Positions 24,301 to 38,503 of a stretch of DNA of 64,000 nucleotides are shown here, piece after piece (positions within the stretch are counted from its first letter, which is position 1; each line of letters begins with the position of its first letter). Both the position numbers and the translations under genes were made by a program. The notes beneath the pieces were generated by a model. The model was given only the letters and a program-made list of their open reading frames with translations. It searched no databases and was not told the DNA's origin. This stretch comes from Cricetomys ansorgei (lineage: Eukaryota; Chordata; Mammalia; Rodentia; Nesomyidae): positions 23,636 through 87,635 of the forward strand of contig JAMJFZ010003743.1 in the NCBI GenBank assembly GCA_026225945.1, written 5' to 3'.

Positions 24301-24996
24301 TCCAGCAGTCACGTTTAAAAGCCTGTGGACGACAGTATAGTAGCTAGGATCACACTGTCAAACTTAGCGGGATGTGGTAGAAGAAATCAGAAGTATGGTA
24401 ACTGGTCCATATACAAATTGGAAGTACTTGAACCTCAAAAAATGCAATTCATACTGGTGACCTTGCCATAGCTTTATTGATGACTATTTTTATCTCAGAT
24501 GTCAAGAAACTCCAGTTTAAAACCACACAGAGATTCAGGCTCTTAGGAATGGACTCGTGCTGAGTTCACAGAAGACTGCTAGAAATACCTAATGACATAC
24601 AAATTCTTAGCACCATTCTTTCCATAAATCAAAATCTTGTTAGGAAGACACCCCTTAACCTTAAAGTTACTCAATAAACATAAAACAAAGAAGAGCTAAA
24701 GGATATGAAATTCCTTGATAATGGCTCTAGTGTGTGCCACTCATCTTCATATTCATTTGAGAAGAGAGAGCTGGTCCTTTTGCACTGGTACTCTGAATGC
24801 TCTGTTTGTTCTCAGTTTCCTTTCTGATGACCTACAACATCTTTCTCCTTTGAGAATTCTTTTCGCTCATGAAAAATAGTTTGATGCCTAAAGTGTCTTT
24901 GTACACAGCACACAGCTGATCTTTTCCATCAGATATGTTGGAATCTTGTAGTTTAAATTGCCCACTGTATAGGGATGACAAGCTATAGTAAACACA
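21165..24996 (+). repeat. Partial tandem unit U3, lacking the exon 3/4 half
   Basis: This 3.8-kb unit begins in mid-unit at the 'tttatactcttgattcc' block and continues through the TG/GA microsatellite, antisense B1, B2 (about 22810-23020) and dead exon 5 to the normal unit end. The exon pair and hAT element are absent. Its sequence belongs to the younger subgroup with U4-U6 (for example 'gtaatgagcacg' in the B2, and 'gtttgttttgagctgtggaa'). Confidence 0.85.
24154..24239 (+). pseudogene. Golgb1-like: Dead giantin-like exon 5, copy 3
   Basis: Relic in U3: MKLQLQEKNEFNSTLQ, then SAELG and TGA (24237-24239). The only exon trace left in this truncated unit. Confidence 0.65.
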
Positions 24997-25684
24997 GCAA
25001 TATATACCTAGAGATTGATATCTTATACATTAGCTTTTGAAATTCCAAGCAGAGAGTGGTCAGATTTTTTTTATTTTCAAATAAATTAGTTTCGTCTCGT
25101 TTTATATATTTGATTGATTGATTGGTTGGTTGATTTGGTTTGATAGAGGATCTCTTGTCACACGTTTGCCGGAAAGTTTGCTAGCAAAAGGTGATCTTGT
25201 ACTCGTGAGCTTTCAATTCCTGCCTTCTATGAGTTGGGGTCAGAAGTGTGTGCTGCTGTGGCAGTTTATGCAGTGCTGGGAATCAAGGCCAGGCCTTCCT
25301 GAGTGTGAGGCATTCACAGTAGTAGCTAAGCCACAGATCCAGCCCTCAACTCACCTCTAGTTTTCAATTTGGGGATCTTCTACTTAATAGTATGTATTCC
25401 TTGCCTCCCTTTATTTTCTTCTTTGTTAAAAGTAGGATAATAATGCTTAAAGTTAGACAAAATATTTATTGTATAAATAGGTTAATGAACAAATAAATAA
25501 GTTATTGTAGGATACCTATTGTTGGATTAGTTAGGACTGAGTTTCAAGAGAGAGGAATTTGTCAGATGATGAGGTGGGTAGTGGGAATTCCAGAGGGAAG
25601 TGAATGCCTTGTCTCTGTGTATTGTTGTTGTTATGTTGTTTTGTGGTTTGATCATTTATTTGTTTTGAAATGTGTAAATACCAG

Positions 25685-25837
25685 GAATGTCCCCAGGAAT
25701 CAGACATGGAATTGTATCCTGGCAAAGAAAAAGATGTTCTACAAGACCCGGCCGATGGCAAGAATGCAGTGTTGGAGCTGAATGCTATCATCAGAGAGAA
25801 GGATATCCAACTGCAGCAGAAGGATGAAGCTCTGGAG
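25685..25837 (+). CDS. Golgb1-like: Giantin-like exon 3, copy 3
   Basis: 153 nt, open, phase 0. Compared with copy 1 it has eight substitutions, all amino-acid changing: N to Y, R to K, L to P, N to D, A to G, E to K, V to I and Q to E. The middle therefore reads DPADGKNAVLELNAI. The proline and glycine would weaken the helix before the conserved QLQQKDEALE core. Confidence 0.85.
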
Positions 25838-26018
25838 GTATTGTGGTTTGTTTGGGTCATTTGCTGAGCATTGGATAAAGACAGGTCATTTTCTTAGAGT
25901 GTTCCAGAATCTGGTTCCTATTCCTAAGTACAGCATGGGACTTACTGCCTGCCAGAAGTCAGCTGTGTGTTAGGTAAATGGTGAACACACGTTTATTGTC
26001 ATCATTGGTCTACGGCAG

Positions 26019-26159
26019 GAAAGCAGAGCAGCAGAAAAGAAATGGGAAGAAATGCTACGTCGAGGCAAGGCCATCTGGAAAAATCACAAGAAGAAAATGA
26101 AGGCAAAAGAAAGGACCGCTTTGCCCGCGGAACCCCAGTCAGCAGAGCAGGTCTCCCAG
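26019..26159 (+). CDS. Golgb1-like: Giantin-like exon 4, copy 3
   Basis: 141 nt, open, phase 0. It differs from copy 1 by T to A and R to K (GKAIWKNHKKKMKAKER). Acceptor ctacggcag, donor gtatga. Confidence 0.85.
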
Positions 26160-27440
26160 GTATGAGGTCAGGGTACAGACTTGGTGTTTTCTGAGCCAAG
26201 AGCCCCTTAATACCGCAGATGTTCTCTGAGCACGAACATCTGTGGTGTTCGGCAGGATGATCAGGAAGGAATGCTGCTCTTGCCTACAAGGCTGTGGTTT
26301 GCTTAGCCTGTAGGCCAAACAGGGAGAGCAAAGGTCTACAGAAAAGTGGGCTTGAGTTGGAAGTTCTTAGCTAGAGAACTGCTTGTCAACCTTCCCAATG
26401 CTGTGATTCCTCATGTTATCGTGACCCCCAGCCACAAAACCATTTGTTGGGGCATCGTAACTGTACCTTTGCTAGTGTTATGAATCATAATATGAATATC
26501 TAATCTGAAGGTGGTCGTAGACGATCCCTGTCAAAGGGTCCTTTTGACTTCCTAAAGGGTTCGAACCCTCAGATTGAGAACCAGTGATCTAGACGTTCAG
26601 AATTTTAAAGGGCTGACAGGAAGAAATAAGTTCTAAAGCACACAGAGAGAAGAAATGTAGACTTTCTGTGTGAGTTGATCGTTGTCTAGAAGGCTAAAAA
26701 TATGGCCTGTAAGATTTTCCCCATATTCTGAGATCCCTTCACTCCTTATCTAATGTAGAATATTCTCTATTTCTATGAGCAAATAATGGTGGATCAATGT
26801 TTCAAGAATTATGAGCTGGATTGCCTGTATCACCTTGTCTCCCTGTAAAGAGGCTTGCTGGCTTTAAACTGCCACCACAAAGCAGTTTCTAGTTGTGATG
26901 CAGAGAAACTAGAGAGGTTTTGAACTCCTGAGCATTTATCCTCGGCATTCTGTGTGTTGGGAGCAGAGGTGTGTTCTGCTTTGCCCAGTTTGAGCAATAA
27001 AGCAAGAAATGAATGAAACTGGGAATGGAATCCAGCCCTTCCTGCATCATAGGCATTCACACTACCAGATCCACCTCATATCCACCCTCAACTCACATTT
27101 ACATTTTGGGGTCCTCTACTTAATAGTGAATTCTTTTCTCCCTTTACCATTCCTACGTCAACTCTCTTCCCTGGCTGTGGTGGCAGGCAGTTTCCCTTTT
27201 CTTTCCATGTTTGTTCTTTCAAACTTCCTTGAGTCATGTTGTTATATTGTTTTATAATTTTCTGGTTCATACACTGCTATTCATTTCAATGTATGTCTTA
27301 GTTTGGTCATACACATGTCAGCATTTTATACTCTTGATTCCTTTCCCGGTTAAATAAATGAAGTCTAGAATTCCAAGTCAATTCCAGCTCTCAGTCAGTC
27401 ACACAACACTTTAACCATGTTATGCTAAGGTCATTGTGTT

Positions 27441-27492
<52 letters not shown>

Positions 27493-27518
27493 GAAGAGAG
27501 ACAGAGAGAGTGAGACAG

Positions 27519-27551
<33 letters not shown>

Positions 27552-30324
27552 AATTTGGGGAGATATCAGGACTGTGGGCTTTCTACATGGTTTCCGGGAT
27601 CTCATGGTTGTATAACAAGCTTTCTTAAGAGGAGCGGTCTTTCCAGCGGAAAATCCATTGTTTTCTGTTAGTTATTTTTACTTGCTCCCGTTGTGTTTGT
27701 GTGTTTTTTGTTGTTTGTTTGAGACATGGTTTCTTTATTTGTTTCTGGCTGTTCTAGGATTCTTGAACAGGCTGGATGTGAACTCAGGGAAATCATCCTA
27801 CTTCTGCATCTTGAGCACTCCTATCATGTTAATGAAACTATAAAGAAATGTGTCTAAAGAGCAAATAGTGGCAGAGAATATATATATATGTATATATATT
27901 ATGTATATATATGTATGTATATATATGTGTATATATCTGTATATCTGTATGTTTACCTGCATATATACACATTCATATGTAAATATACGTCTATATTACA
28001 AATTTTTTTGTTAGTGGCTTTATGAAATACAATTCAGCATGTAAAAATTCTATTCTAGAAGAGATGAAAGTAGGAAAGATAAAACATGTACTCCTGGAGG
28101 GGAAATTATTAGCAATTTGCAAGCCCAGCTTGACAATGCACAGTCAGAATGAGCCTCATCATTATTAGGCTATCAAATCACTATGGTAATGGCTGTAGAT
28201 TATAAAAGCTTCTTTTAGATACTCAGTAGATATCTCCCATCAGAAAGCCCTTCCTGCCAGCTCATCCTTCTCTTTCTTGCTTCCAAGTCTAGTAATTGTA
28301 GTAGATTTTGCACTGGTATGTGACATTCTCAGTTGATAAATGTACATATTCAGTACATTTACTTCCTATATGGCTCACAGGTTTTCAGAAACTCTCTTGA
28401 ATTAGATGATTTCCAGAGTTTGATCTGCTACCTTGCTTTAGCTTTTATACCTTTCAGAGTTCAGTTTTTGTTTGTTGTTGTTTCTATTGTACTCAAATAC
28501 ATGGGAGCTAGATTTCTCAGATTTGTGGCTTGAATAGTTTGAACTTTCACTTTGGTCTACCTCAGCATTGTCCAACAATAATAGCCAAACACTGGATTCA
28601 ACTCACTTTTCCTCCAACGGGAGAATATCTCAACAAACTGCAGGATAACCAAAGAGTGAAATACGACTTAGAAATGAAAAGGGAACGAATTATGTATCAT
28701 TAGTCTGCCTTTGTTTTGAACCTCAGGATTTATAGTTACTTTCTCTTGAATTTCAAAACTTAGTCAGTTTTAATTAAATGATTATATTAATGTTTCAATC
28801 TCAAGTCATGATTTAACCTGATACCAGCTGATACTCATGCTATCTGCATTAAAAATCTAAAAGATGCATTTCAGTGTTACATACAAGAACAGCAAAAAAA
28901 TCATTCAAACTGAATTAACTTGTTGACATCAACTGTGTAGCAGTGGTCACTGCACATCACCTAACCAAATCTCAGTTGAGGTGCTGGGGAGATGGCACTG
29001 TGGTAATGAGCACGTCCTGCTCCTGCAGGAGACCCGGGTTAGGTTCACAGCATCTGAGTCAGGCAGCTCAGAACCACTTGTAACTGCAGATTCTGAGGGA
29101 TCTGTTGTCTGCTGGGCTCCCCAAGACCTTTTTATGTGTGGTGCACAACAATACATGCAGGCATACCCACGTACATATAAATTTTAAAATGTTTTTCTAA
29201 AAATACGTGTTCTGTCTGAAATAACAGTTGACATCATAGTCAGGCCAAAACAAAACTGTATATAAGTGGAACAACAATTTAAAATTCAGTTTTAAGTTTT
29301 GGTTCAAAAATATCAAAACTAAAATACTGATTTTGCAGGCATCACATTTTAAGACTTCTATAGCTTCATATGGTTAGTTGACACCAAATTTTGCGGCATA
29401 TGCAATGAGCGTCCCATTTTTGTGTATATTATCCCTATTGTGTTTTTTGTTTTGAGCTGTGGAATGGCTCACTCCACTGTATAGGCCAGGCTGGTCTTGA
29501 ACTCTCCGTCTTCCTGACTCAGCCTGATGTGTTTGAAACCACAGGCATATGTCACTGTAGTCAACTCTTTTCCCCAGTGCAGGTGCTAGAACCCCAGGCC
29601 TTGCACGCGCAGGGCACATAGTCTAGCAGTGATCTACATCTCTCGTCCTCTTCAGATTGCTTCAAGTCCTTGCCGTTTCTTCTGTGTGCATTCTCCTATC
29701 TGTGTCTTAGAGTAGACCCCAGTGAGTCAGATTTGAGGCACCAGAGGGTCAAGATTGCCCCAGTCTCTTAGATTTCCTCTCTGTGGTAGCTCTGCATTTA
29801 CCTACAATCAGAGAATGGGAAGCGCTGCTGCTCTTCTGAAATTGGCTGCCATGTCTTCGAACTAATACATCTAGGCTCCTCTGGATCATTCCTATTCCCG
29901 ATGCCATCAGATGGTGCTGTTGCTCTCTTCTTCCTGTGAATCATTCTCTAATGCGAGGCAAATCTCGATGTTCAAGTTTTTCCCTTAACTTGTTTATAGT
30001 CTGGGTTTCATCAGATGTCTTCCGAGTTGTATTTTCAATATTGTCCCCATATTTTCTTTCACTGTCCAGTTGGTCTGTCTCCTTGCTCTGTACACTTTTC
30101 AAAGCAATAGAAAAGGGTCTTGCTATTGCATCCTCTTCGGACAAGTTTGGGTCATTCAATAATACTTTAAAGAATTAGATAAAGAATTCATCATTGTGTT
30201 AACGTGGAAAATAGGAGGAAATGTGGTAGGCATTCGAGATGAACGGGAAAGCCAAAAAATGAAGAATGCCAACCAGTTTACTTAAGTAGAGGTTTTGGCT
30301 AAGGGATGGCTGAGAGTTCTATAG

Positions 30325-30410
30325 AGATGGATAGCATTGACCTCATGAAACTACAGCTCCAGGAAAAGAATGAATTTAATAGCACTCTGCAATCCGCTGA
30401 GTTGGGATGA
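30325..30410 (+). pseudogene. Golgb1-like: Dead giantin-like exon 5, copy 4
   Basis: Relic in U4 with the same SAELG ending and TGA at 30408-30410. Confidence 0.65.
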
Positions 30411-31855
30411 TGGTACCTTTATCAGAATAATGTATCATGGCGTCTGGAGTATTCTTATATGGCAGGTCGATTCCAGCAGTCACGTTTAAAAGCCTGTGGA
30501 CGACAGTATAGTAGCTAGGATCACACTGTCAAACTTAGCGGGATGTGGTAGAAGAAATCAGAAGTATGGTAACTGGTCCATATACAAATTGGAAGTACTT
30601 GAACCTCAAAAAATGCAATTCATACTGGTGACCTTGCCATAGCTTTATTGATGACTATTTTTATCTCAGACGTCAAGAAACTCCAGTTTAAAACCACACA
30701 GAGATTCAGGCTCTTAGGAATGGACTCGTGCTGAGTTCACAGAAGACTGCTAGAAATACCTAATGACATACAAATTCTTAGCACCATTCTTTCCATAAAT
30801 CAAAATCTTGTTAGGAAGACACCCCTTAACCTTAAAGTTACTCAATAAACATAAAACAAAGAAGAGCTAAAGGATATGAAATTCCTTGATAATGGCTCTA
30901 GTGTGTGCCACTCATCTTCATATTCATTTGAGAAGAGAGAGCTGGTCCTTTTGCACTGGTACTCTGAATGCTCTGTTTGTTCTCAGTTTCCTTTCTGATG
31001 ACCTACAACATCTTTCTCCTTTGAGAATTCTTTTCGCTCATGAAAAATAGTTTGATGCCTAAAGTGTCTTTGTACACAGCACACAGCTGATCTTTTCCAT
31101 CAGATATGTTGGAATCTTGTAGTTTAAATTGCCCACTGTATAGGGATGACAAGCTATAGTAAACACAGCAATATATACCTAGAGATTGATATCTTATACA
31201 TTAGCTTTTGAAATTCCAAGCAGAGAGTGGTCAGATTTTTTTTATTTTCAAATAAATTAGTTTCGTCTCGTTTTATATATTTGATTGATTGATTGGTTGG
31301 TTGATTTGGTTTGATAGAGGATCTCTTGTCACACGTTTGCCGGAAAGTTTGCTAGCAAAAGGTGATCTTGTACTCCTGAGCTTTCAATTCCTGCCTTCTA
31401 TGAGTTGGGGTCAGAAGTGTGTGCTGCTGTGGCAGTTTATGCAGTGCTGGGAATCAAAGCCAGGCCTTCCTGAGTGTGAGGCATTCACAGTAGTAGCTAA
31501 GCCACAGATCCAGCCCTCAACTCACCTCTAGTTTTCAATTTGGGGATCTTCTACTTAATAGTATGTATTCCTTGCCTCCCTTTATTTTCTTCTTTGTTAA
31601 AAGTAGGATAATAATGCTTAAAGTTAGACAAAATATTTATTGTATAAATAGGTTAATGAACAAATAAATAAGTTATTGTAGGATACCTATTGTTGGATTA
31701 GTTAGGACTGAGTTTCAAGAGAGAGGAATTTGGCAGATGATGAGGTGGGTAGTGGGAATTCCAGAGGGAAGTGAATGCCTTGTCTCTGTGTATTGTTGTT
31801 GTTATGTTGTTTTGTGGTTTGATCATTTATTTGTTTTGAAATGTGTAAATACCAG

Positions 31856-32008
31856 GAATGTCCCCAGGAATCAGACATGGAATTGAATCCTGGCAAAGAA
31901 AAAGATGTTCTACAAGACCCGGCCGATGGCAAGAATGCAGTGTTGGAGCTGAATGCTATCATCAGAGAGAAGGATATCCAACTGCAGCAGAAGGATGAAG
32001 CTCTGGAG
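31856..32008 (+). CDS. Golgb1-like: Giantin-like exon 3, copy 4
   Basis: 153 nt, open, phase 0. Same derived PADGK form as copy 3, but with the ancestral N in LNPGKEKD where copies 3 and 5 have Y. Confidence 0.85.
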
Positions 32009-32189
32009 GTATTGTGGTTTGTTTGGGTCATTTGCTGAGCATTGGATAAAGACAGGTCATTTTCTTAGAGTGTTCCAGAATCTGGTTCCTATTCCTAAGT
32101 ACAGCATGGGACTTACTGCCTGCCAGAAGTCAGCTGTGTGTTAGGTAAATGGTGAACACACGTTTATTGTCATCATTGGTCTACGGCAG

Positions 32190-32330
32190 GAAAGCAGAGC
32201 AGCAGAAAAGAAATGGGAAGAAATGCTACGTCGAGGCAAGGCCATCTGGAAAAATCACAAGAAGAAAATGAAGGCAAAAGAAAGGACCGCTTTGCCCGCG
32301 GAACCCCAGTCAGCAGAGCAGGTCTCCCAG
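32190..32330 (+). CDS. Golgb1-like: Giantin-like exon 4, copy 4
   Basis: 141 nt, open, phase 0; same protein as copy 3 (GKAIWKNH form). Confidence 0.85.
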
Positions 32331-33610
32331 GTATGAGGTCAGGGTACAGACTTGGTGTTTTCTGAGCCAAGAGCCCCTTAATACCGCAGATGTTCTCTGA
32401 GCACGAACATCTGTGGTGTTCGGCAGGATGATCAGGAAGGAATGCTGCTCTTGCCTACAAGGCTGTGGTTTGCTTAGCCTGTAGGCCAAACAGGGAGAGC
32501 AAAGGTCTACAGAAAAGTGGGCTTGAGTTGGAAGTTCTTAGCTAGAGAACTGCTTGTCAACCTTCCCAATGCTGTGATTCCTCATGTTATCGTGACCCCC
32601 AGCCACAAAACCATTTGTTGGGGCATCGTAACTGTACCTTTGCTAGTGTTATGAATCATAATATGAATATCTAATCTGAAGGTGGTCGTAGACGATCCCT
32701 GTCAAAGGGTCCTTTTGACTTCCTAAAGGGTTCGAACCCTCAGATTGAGAACCAGTGATCTAGACGTTCAGAATTTTAAAGGGCTGACAGGAAGAAATAA
32801 GTTCTAAAGCACACAGAGAGAAGAAATGTAGACTTTCTGTGTGAGTTGATCGTTGTCTAGAAGGCTAAAAATATGGCCTGTAAGATTTTCCCCATATTCT
32901 GAGATCCCTTCACTCCTTATCTAATGTAGAATATTCTCTATTTCTATGAGCAAATAATGGTGGATCAATGTTTCAAGAATTATGAGCTGGATTGCCTGTA
33001 TCACCTTGTCTCCCTGTAAAGAGGCTTGCTGGCTTTAAACTGCCACCACAAAGCAGTTTCTAGTTGTGATGCAGAGAAACTAGAGAGGTTTTGAACTCCT
33101 GAGCATTTATCCTCGGCATTCTGTGTGTTGGGAGCAGAGGTGTGTTCTGCTTTGCCCAGTTTGAGCAATAAAGCAAGAAATGAATGAAACTGGGAATGGA
33201 ATCCAGCCCTTCCTGCATCATAGGCATTCACACTACCAGATCCACCTCATATCCACCCTCAACTCACATTTACATTTTGGGGTCCTCTACTTAATAGTGA
33301 ATTCTTTTCTCCCTTTACCATTCCTACGTCAACTCTCTTCCCTGGCTGTGGTGGCAGGCAGTTTCCCTTTTCTTTCCATGTTTGTTCTTTCAAACTTCCT
33401 TGAGTCATGTTGTTATATTGTTTTATAATTTTCTGGTTCATACACTGCTATTCATTTCAATGTATGTCTTAGTTTGGTCATACACATGTCAGCATTTTAT
33501 ACTCTTGATTCCTTTCCAGTTAAATAAATGAAGTCTAGAATTCCAAGTCAATTCCAGCTCTCAGTCAGTCACACAACACTTTAACCATGTTATGCTAAGG
33601 TCATTGTGTT

Positions 33611-33664
<54 letters not shown>

Positions 33665-33690
33665 GAAGAGAGACAGAGAGAGAGAGACAG

Positions 33691-33723
<33 letters not shown>

Positions 33724-36497
33724 AATTTGGGGAGATATCAGGACTGTGGGCTTTCTACATGGTTTCCGGGATCTCATGGTTGTATAACAAGCTTTCTTAA
33801 GAGGAGCGGTCTTTCCAGCGGAAAATCCATTGTTTTCTGTTAGTTATTTTTACTTGCTCCCGTTGTGTTTGTGTGTTTTTTGTTGTTTGTTTGAGACATG
33901 GTTTCTTTATTTGTTTCTGGCTGTTCTAGGATTCTTGAACAGGCTGGATGTGAACTCAGGGAAATCATCCTACTTCTGCATCTTGAGCACTCCTATCATG
34001 TTAATGAAACTATAAAGAAATGTGTCTAAAGAGCAAATAGTGGCAGAGAATATATATATATGTATATATATTATGTATATATATGTATGTATATATATGT
34101 GTATATATCTGTATATCTGTATGTTTACCTGCATATATACACATTCATATGTAAATATACGTCTATATTACAAATTTTTTTGTTAGTGGCTTTATGAAAT
34201 ACAATTCAGCATGTAAAAATTCTATTCTAGAAGAGATGAAAGTAGGAAAGATAAAACATGTACTCCTGGAGGGGAAATTATTAGCAATTTGCAAGCCCAG
34301 CTTGACAATGCACAGTCAGAATGAGCCTCATCATTATTAGGCTATCAAATCACTATGGTAATGGCTGTAGATTATAAAAGCTTCTTTTAGATACTCAGTA
34401 GATATCTCCCATCAGAAAGCCCTTCCTGCCAGCTCATCCTTCTCTTTCTTGCTTCCAAGTCTAGTAATTGTAGTAGATTTTGCACTGGTATGTGACATTC
34501 TCAGTTGATAAATGTACATATTCAGTACATTTACTTCCTATATGGCTCACAGGTTTTCAGAAACTCTCTTGAATTAGATGATTTCCAGAGTTTGATCTGC
34601 TACCTTGCTTTAGCTTTTATACCTTTCAGAGTTCAGTTTTTGTTTGTTGTTGTTTCTATTGTACTCAAATACATGGGAGCTAGATTTCTCAGATTTGTGG
34701 CTTGAATAGTTTGAACTTTCACTTTGGTCTACCTCAGCATTGTCCAACAATAATAGCCAAACACTGGATTCAACTCACTTTTCCTCCAACGGGAGAATAT
34801 CTCAACAAACTGCAGGATAACCTAAAGAGTGAAATACGACTTAGAAATGAAAAGGGAACGAATTATGTATCATTAGTCTGCCTTTGTTTTGAACCTCAGG
34901 ATTTATAGTTACTTTCTCTTGAATTTCAAAACTTAGTCAGTTTTAATTAAATGATTATATTAATGTTTCAATCTCAAGTCATGATTTAACCTGATACCAG
35001 CTGATACTCATGCTATCTGCATTAAAAATCTAAAAGATGCATTTCAGTGTTACATACAAGAACAGCAAAAAAATCATTCAAACTGAATTAACTTGTTGAC
35101 ATCAACTGTGTAGCAGTGGTCACTGCACATCACCTAACCAAATCTCAGTTGAGGTGCTGGGGAGATGGCACTGTGGTAATGAGCACGTCCTGCTCCTGCA
35201 GGAGACCCGGGTTAGGTTCACAGCATCTGAGTCAGGCAGCTCAGAACCACTTGTAACTGCAGATTCTGAGGGATCTGTTGTCTGCTGGGCTCCCCAAGAC
35301 CTTTTTATGTGTGGTGCACAACAATACATGCAGGCATACCCACGTACATATAAATTTTAAAATGTTTTTCTAAAAATACGTGTTCTGTCTGAAATAACAG
35401 TTGACATCATAGTCAGGCCAAAACAAAACTGTATATAAGTGGAACAACAATTTAAAATTCAGTTTTAAGTTTTGGTTCAAAAATATCAAAACTAAAATAC
35501 TGATTTTGCAGGCATCACATTTTAAGACTTCTATAGCTTCATATGGTTAGTTGACACCAAATTTTGCGGCATATGCAATGAGCGTCCCATTTTTGTGTAT
35601 ATTATCCCTATTGTGTTTTTTGTTTTGAGCTGTGGAATGGCTCACTCCACTGTATAGGCCAGGCTGGTCTTGAACTCTCCGTCTTCCTGACTCAGCCTGA
35701 TGTGTTTGAAACCACAGGCATATGTCACTGTAGTCAACTCTTTTCCCCAGTGCAGGTGCTAGAACCCCAGGCCTTGCACGCGCAGGGCACATAGTCTAGC
35801 AGTGATCTACATCTCTCGTCCTCTTCAGATTGCTTCAAGTCCTTGCCGTTTCTTCTGTGTGCATTCTCCTATCTGTGTCTTAGAGTAGACCCCAGTGAGT
35901 CAGATTTGAGGCACCAGAGGGTCAAGATTGCCCCAGTCTCTTAGATTTCCTCTCTGTGGTAGCTCTGCATTTACCTACAATCAGAGAATGGGAAGCGCTG
36001 CTGCTCTTCTGAAATTGGCTGCCATGTCTTCGAACTAATACATCTAGGCTCCTCTGGATCATTCCTATTCCCGATGCCATCAGATGGTGCTGTTGCTCTC
36101 TTCTTCCTGTGAATCATTCTCTAATGCGAGGCAAATCTCGATGTTCAAGTTTTTCCCTTAACTTGTTTATAGTCTGGGTTTCATCAGATGTCTTCCGAGT
36201 TGTATTTTCAATATTGTCCCCATATTTTCTTTCACTGTCCAGTTGGTCTGTCTCCTTGCTCTGTACACTTTTCAAAGCAATAGAAAAGGGTCTTGCTATT
36301 GCATCCTCTTCGGACAAGTTTGGGTCATTCAATAATACTTTAAAGAATTAGATAAAGAATTCATCATTGTGTTAACGTGGAAAATAGGAGGAAATGTGGT
36401 AGGCATTCGAGATGAACGGGAAAGCCAAAAAATGAAGAATGCCAACCAGTTTACTTAAGTAGAGGTTTTGGCTAAGGGATGGCTGAGAGTTCTATAG

Positions 36498-36583
36498 AGA
36501 TGGATAGCATTGACCTCATGAAACTACAGCTCCAGGAAAAGAATGAATTTAATAGCACTCTGCAATCCGCTGAGTTGGGATGA
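36498..36583 (+). pseudogene. Golgb1-like: Dead giantin-like exon 5, copy 5
   Basis: Relic in U5; TGA at 36581-36583. Confidence 0.65.
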
Positions 36584-38028
36584 TGGTACCTTTATCAGAA
36601 TAATGTATCATGGCGTCTGGAGTATTCTTATATGGCAGGTCGATTCCAGCAGTCACGTTTAAAAGCCTGTGGACGACAGTATAGTAGCTAGGATCACACT
36701 GTCAAACTTAGCGGGATGTGGTAGAAGAAATCAGAAGTATGGTAACTGGTCCATATACAAATTGGAAGTACTTGAACCTCAAAAAATGCAATTCATACTG
36801 GTGACCTTGCCATAGCTTTATTGATGACTATTTTTATCTCAGACGTCAAGAAACTCCAGTTTAAAACCACACAGAGATTCAGGCTCTTAGGAATGGACTC
36901 GTGCTGAGTTCACAGAAGACTGCTAGAAATACCTAATGACATACAAATTCTTAGCACCATTCTTTCCATAAATCAAAATCTTGTTAGGAAGACACCCCTT
37001 AACCTTAAAGTTACTCAATAAACATAAAACAAAGAAGAGCTAAAGGATATGAAATTCCTTGATAATGGCTCTAGTGTGTGCCACTCATCTTCATATTCAT
37101 TTGAGAAGAGAGAGCTGGTCCTTTTGCACTGGTACTCTGAATGCTCTGTTTGTTCTCAGTTTCCTTTCTGATGACCTACAACATCTTTCTCCTTTGAGAA
37201 TTCTTTTCGCTCATGAAAAATAGTTTGATGCCTAAAGTGTCTTTGTACACAGCACACAGCTGATCTTTTCCATCAGATATGTTGGAATCTTGTAGTTTAA
37301 ATTGCCCACTGTATAGGGATGACAAGCTATAGTAAACACAGCAATATATACCTAGAGATTGATATCTTATACATTAGCTTTTGAAATTCCAAGCAGAGAG
37401 TGGTCAGATTTTTTTTATTTTCAAATAAATTAGTTTCGTCTCGTTTTATATATTTGATTGATTGATTGGTTGGTTGATTTGGTTTGATAGAGGATCTCTT
37501 GTCACACGTTTGCCGGAAAGTTTGCTAGCAAAAGGTGATCTTGTACTCCTGAGCTTTCAATTCCTGCCTTCTATGAGTTGGGGTCAGAAGTGTGTGCTGC
37601 TGTGGCAGTTTATGCAGTGCTGGGAATCAAAGCCAGGCCTTCCTGAGTGTGAGGCATTCACAGTAGTAGCTAAGCCACAGATCCAGCCCTCAACTCACCT
37701 CTAGTTTTCAATTTGGGGATCTTCTACTTAATAGTATGTATTCCTTGCCTCCCTTTATTTTCTTCTTTGTTAAAAGTAGGATAATAATGCTTAAAGTTAG
37801 ACAAAATATTTATTGTATAAATAGGTTAATGAACAAATAAATAAGTTATTGTAGGATACCTATTGTTGGATTAGTTAGGACTGAGTTTCAAGAGAGAGGA
37901 ATTTGGCAGATGATGAGGTGGGTAGTGGGAATTCCAGAGGGAAGTGAATGCCTTGTCTCTGTGTATTGTTGTTGTTATGTTGTTTTGTGGTTTGATCATT
38001 TATTTGTTTTGAAATGTGTAAATACCAG

Positions 38029-38181
38029 GAATGTCCCCAGGAATCAGACATGGAATTGTATCCTGGCAAAGAAAAAGATGTTCTACAAGACCCGGCCGAT
38101 GGCAAGAATGCAGTGTTGGAGCTGAATGCTATCATCAGAGAGAAGGATATCCAACTGCAGCAGAAGGATGAAGCTCTGGAG
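38029..38181 (+). CDS. Golgb1-like: Giantin-like exon 3, copy 5
   Basis: 153 nt, open, phase 0; identical in protein to copy 3 (LYPGKEKD, DPADGKN form). Confidence 0.85.
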
Positions 38182-38362
38182 GTATTGTGGTTTGTTTGGG
38201 TCATTTGCTGAGCATTGGATAAAGACAGGTCATTTTCTTAGAGTGTTCCAGAATCTGGTTCCTATTCCTAAGTACAGCATGGGACTTACTGCCTGCCAGA
38301 AGTCAGCTGTGTGTTAGGTAAATGGTGAACACACGTTTATTGTCATCATTGGTCTACGGCAG

Positions 38363-38503
38363 GAAAGCAGAGCAGCAGAAAAGAAATGGGAAGAAATGCT
38401 ACGTCGAGGCAAGGCCATCTGGAAAAATCACAAGAAGAAAATGAAGGCAAAAGAAAGGACCGCTTTGCCCGCGGAACCCCAGTCAGCAGAGCAGGTCTCC
38501 CAG
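38363..38503 (+). CDS. Golgb1-like: Giantin-like exon 4, copy 5
   Basis: 141 nt, open, phase 0; same protein as copies 3 and 4. Confidence 0.85.

Larger units (their letters stand above)
24997..31167 (+). repeat. Tandem unit U4 (6,171 bp, complete)
   Basis: Full unit with exon 3, exon 4, hAT element, microsatellite, B2 and dead exon 5. Almost identical to U5 and U6; reading them side by side I noted only scattered single-base differences, for example 'tactcgtgagc' here against 'tactcctgagc' in U5/U6. Confidence 0.9.
31168..37340 (+). repeat. Tandem unit U5 (6,173 bp, complete)
   Basis: Nearly identical to U4 and U6, with all constituents in the same order. It shares 'aaagcaatagaaaa' (near 36275) with U4 (near 30103), against 'aaagcaattgaaaa' in U3 and U6. 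Confidence 0.9.
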